Below, in pieces: positions 5,849-6,237 of a DNA stretch of 6,237 nucleotides. The first letter of the stretch is position 1; each line of letters opens with the position of its first letter. Location: NCBI GenBank assembly GCA_024693415.1, contig JAILKX010000034.1, positions 1 to 6,237 of the forward strand, given 5' to 3'. Both the position numbers and the translations under genes were made by a program. The notes under the pieces are model-generated. The model was not told the origin of the DNA, did not search any database, and saw only the letters and a list, made by a program, of their open reading frames with translations. The DNA comes from Bacilli bacterium (GTDB lineage: Bacteria > Bacillota_I > Bacilli_A > RFN20 > CAG-826).

Positions 5849-5880
5849 TCAAAAGGGCCCCGGAAACCCGGGACCCTTAG
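5849..5880 (-). terminator. Rho-independent terminator of the right-edge gene
   Basis: The arms AAGGGCCCCGG (5853-5863) and CCGGGACCCTT (5868-5878) pair over 11 positions around a four-base loop. The single C-A mismatch on the plus strand becomes a G-U pair in minus-strand RNA, and the T-run TTTT follows on that strand, so it is built for minus-strand transcripts. It lies about 50 bases past the right-edge gene and about 50 bases before the lipoprotein promoter, separating the two units. Confidence 0.8.
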
Positions 5881-5894
5881 GTGATCGGTCAGGG

Positions 5895-5909
5895 TTGGCG
5901 AATCGCCAA
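5895..5909. repeat. Perfect small inverted repeat in the 3' untranslated region of the right-edge gene
   Basis: TTGGCGA-A-TCGCCAA is a perfect 7-bp dyad around one base. In RNA it gives a 6-bp stem with a 3-nt loop. It lies 17 bases past the stop codon of the right-edge gene and 16 bases before the terminator stem. It may protect the transcript's 3' end or be a protein site. Confidence 0.5.
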
Positions 5910-5926
5910 GCGTCAAAGTCGATCGA

Positions 5927-6237
5927 TTAGGCGGCGACGTAGGCGTTGGCGGTGAAGGTCACGGTGCCAGCGTAGGTCGCATCGCCGATCACGAGGTTGA
6001 TCGTGAAGGTGTGGGTGAAGTTCCAAGAGGCATCGACGCCGGCGGTCATGTTGACATAGAGGCGGACGACCGAAGCATCGGCGTTGTAGTCATCGAACTG
6101 GAAGGATCTGACGGCGATGGCCGCGCTTCCGCCGGTGGCGTAATCGGTGTGCTCGGAGCCCGCGGGAGCGGTGACGGTGAGGTTGACGCTCGAAGCGGCA
6201 ACGATGTCGGCGGAGTTGGCTCCGGAGATGGCGAGTT
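5927..6237 (-). CDS. C-terminal part of a secreted or surface beta-rich protein (5' end beyond the window)
   Basis: A frame of 102 codons is open from the right edge and ends in TAA, so only the C terminus is visible. The product is rich in Thr, Ala and Val, has no cysteine, and alternates polar and hydrophobic residues (SSVNLTVTAPAGS, AAIAVRSFQFDD, SVVRLYVNMTAG, FTHTFTINLVIGD, YAGTVTFTANAYVAA). This pattern suggests a beta-sandwich of an exported protein. There is no LPXTG signal or membrane anchor at the end, so attachment, if any, would be N-terminal. Strong terminator structure directly downstream supports a real gene end. The codons are GC-rich at the third position (ACC, GCC, GTC), like the lipoprotein genes. 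I cannot name a family from this fragment. Confidence 0.82.
   Translation of the reverse strand, partial: LAISGANSADIVAASSVNLTVTAPAGSEHTDYATGGSAAIAVRSFQFDDYNADASVVRLYVNMTAGVDASWNFTHTFTINLVIGDATYAGTVTFTANAYVAA

Noticed and set aside
1..6237. Mollicute-type code with TGA read as tryptophan
   Set aside because: TGA ends the genes at 910, 3660 and 4823, two of them at ATGA junctions, and no long frame contains an internal TGA; tryptophan is encoded by TGG.
1..6237. tRNA, rRNA, CRISPR array, transposase or prophage genes
   Set aside because: No cloverleaf, repeat-spacer pattern, terminal inverted repeats or phage-like proteins were seen by eye on either strand.

Overview
The window reads as chromosomal DNA from a monoderm, Firmicutes/Bacilli-like bacterium, probably an uncultured lineage. 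The reasons are several lipobox-type lipoproteins, purine-rich Shine-Dalgarno (SD) sites inside operons, and TATAAT-type -10 boxes. TGA ends at least three genes and never interrupts a frame, so the standard bacterial code applies. The taxonomy is an inference. Every supported gene lies on the minus strand, so transcription runs from the right edge to the left edge. I see no rRNA, tRNA, CRISPR array or insertion sequence.

From right to left: (1) 5927-6237 is the C-terminal end of a secreted-looking, Thr/Ala/Val-rich beta protein that enters from the right edge. It is followed by a small hairpin and a strong Rho-independent terminator (about 5849-5880). (2) 3660-5788 is a two-gene unit. The first gene encodes an unrecognised lipoprotein with a Glu/Ser-rich insert. 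It overlaps by ATGA a second lipoprotein that joins a lamin-tail-like domain to a staphylococcal-nuclease domain with its key catalytic residues intact. (3) 1565-3619 is a three-gene unit: a zinc-ribbon protein with two membrane segments, a four-segment membrane protein, and a third lipoprotein. None of the three belongs to a family I can name. A hairpin at 1509-1550 may end the unit. (4) 1-1395 is an ECF-type sigma factor that overlaps by ATGA a single-pass membrane protein placed as its anti-sigma or sensor partner. The partner lacks a zinc-binding anti-sigma motif and runs off the left edge.

Two themes stand out. The window is rich in cell-envelope and extracellular functions, ending in a membrane-linked sigma regulator. 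Also, genes that open a transcription unit have a -10-like box 7-8 nt before the ATG, or just before it for the sigma gene, and no SD. That suggests leaderless mRNAs. Genes inside operons use an SD or an ATGA overlap. Whether the sigma pair controls the neighbouring envelope genes cannot be decided from sequence alone.
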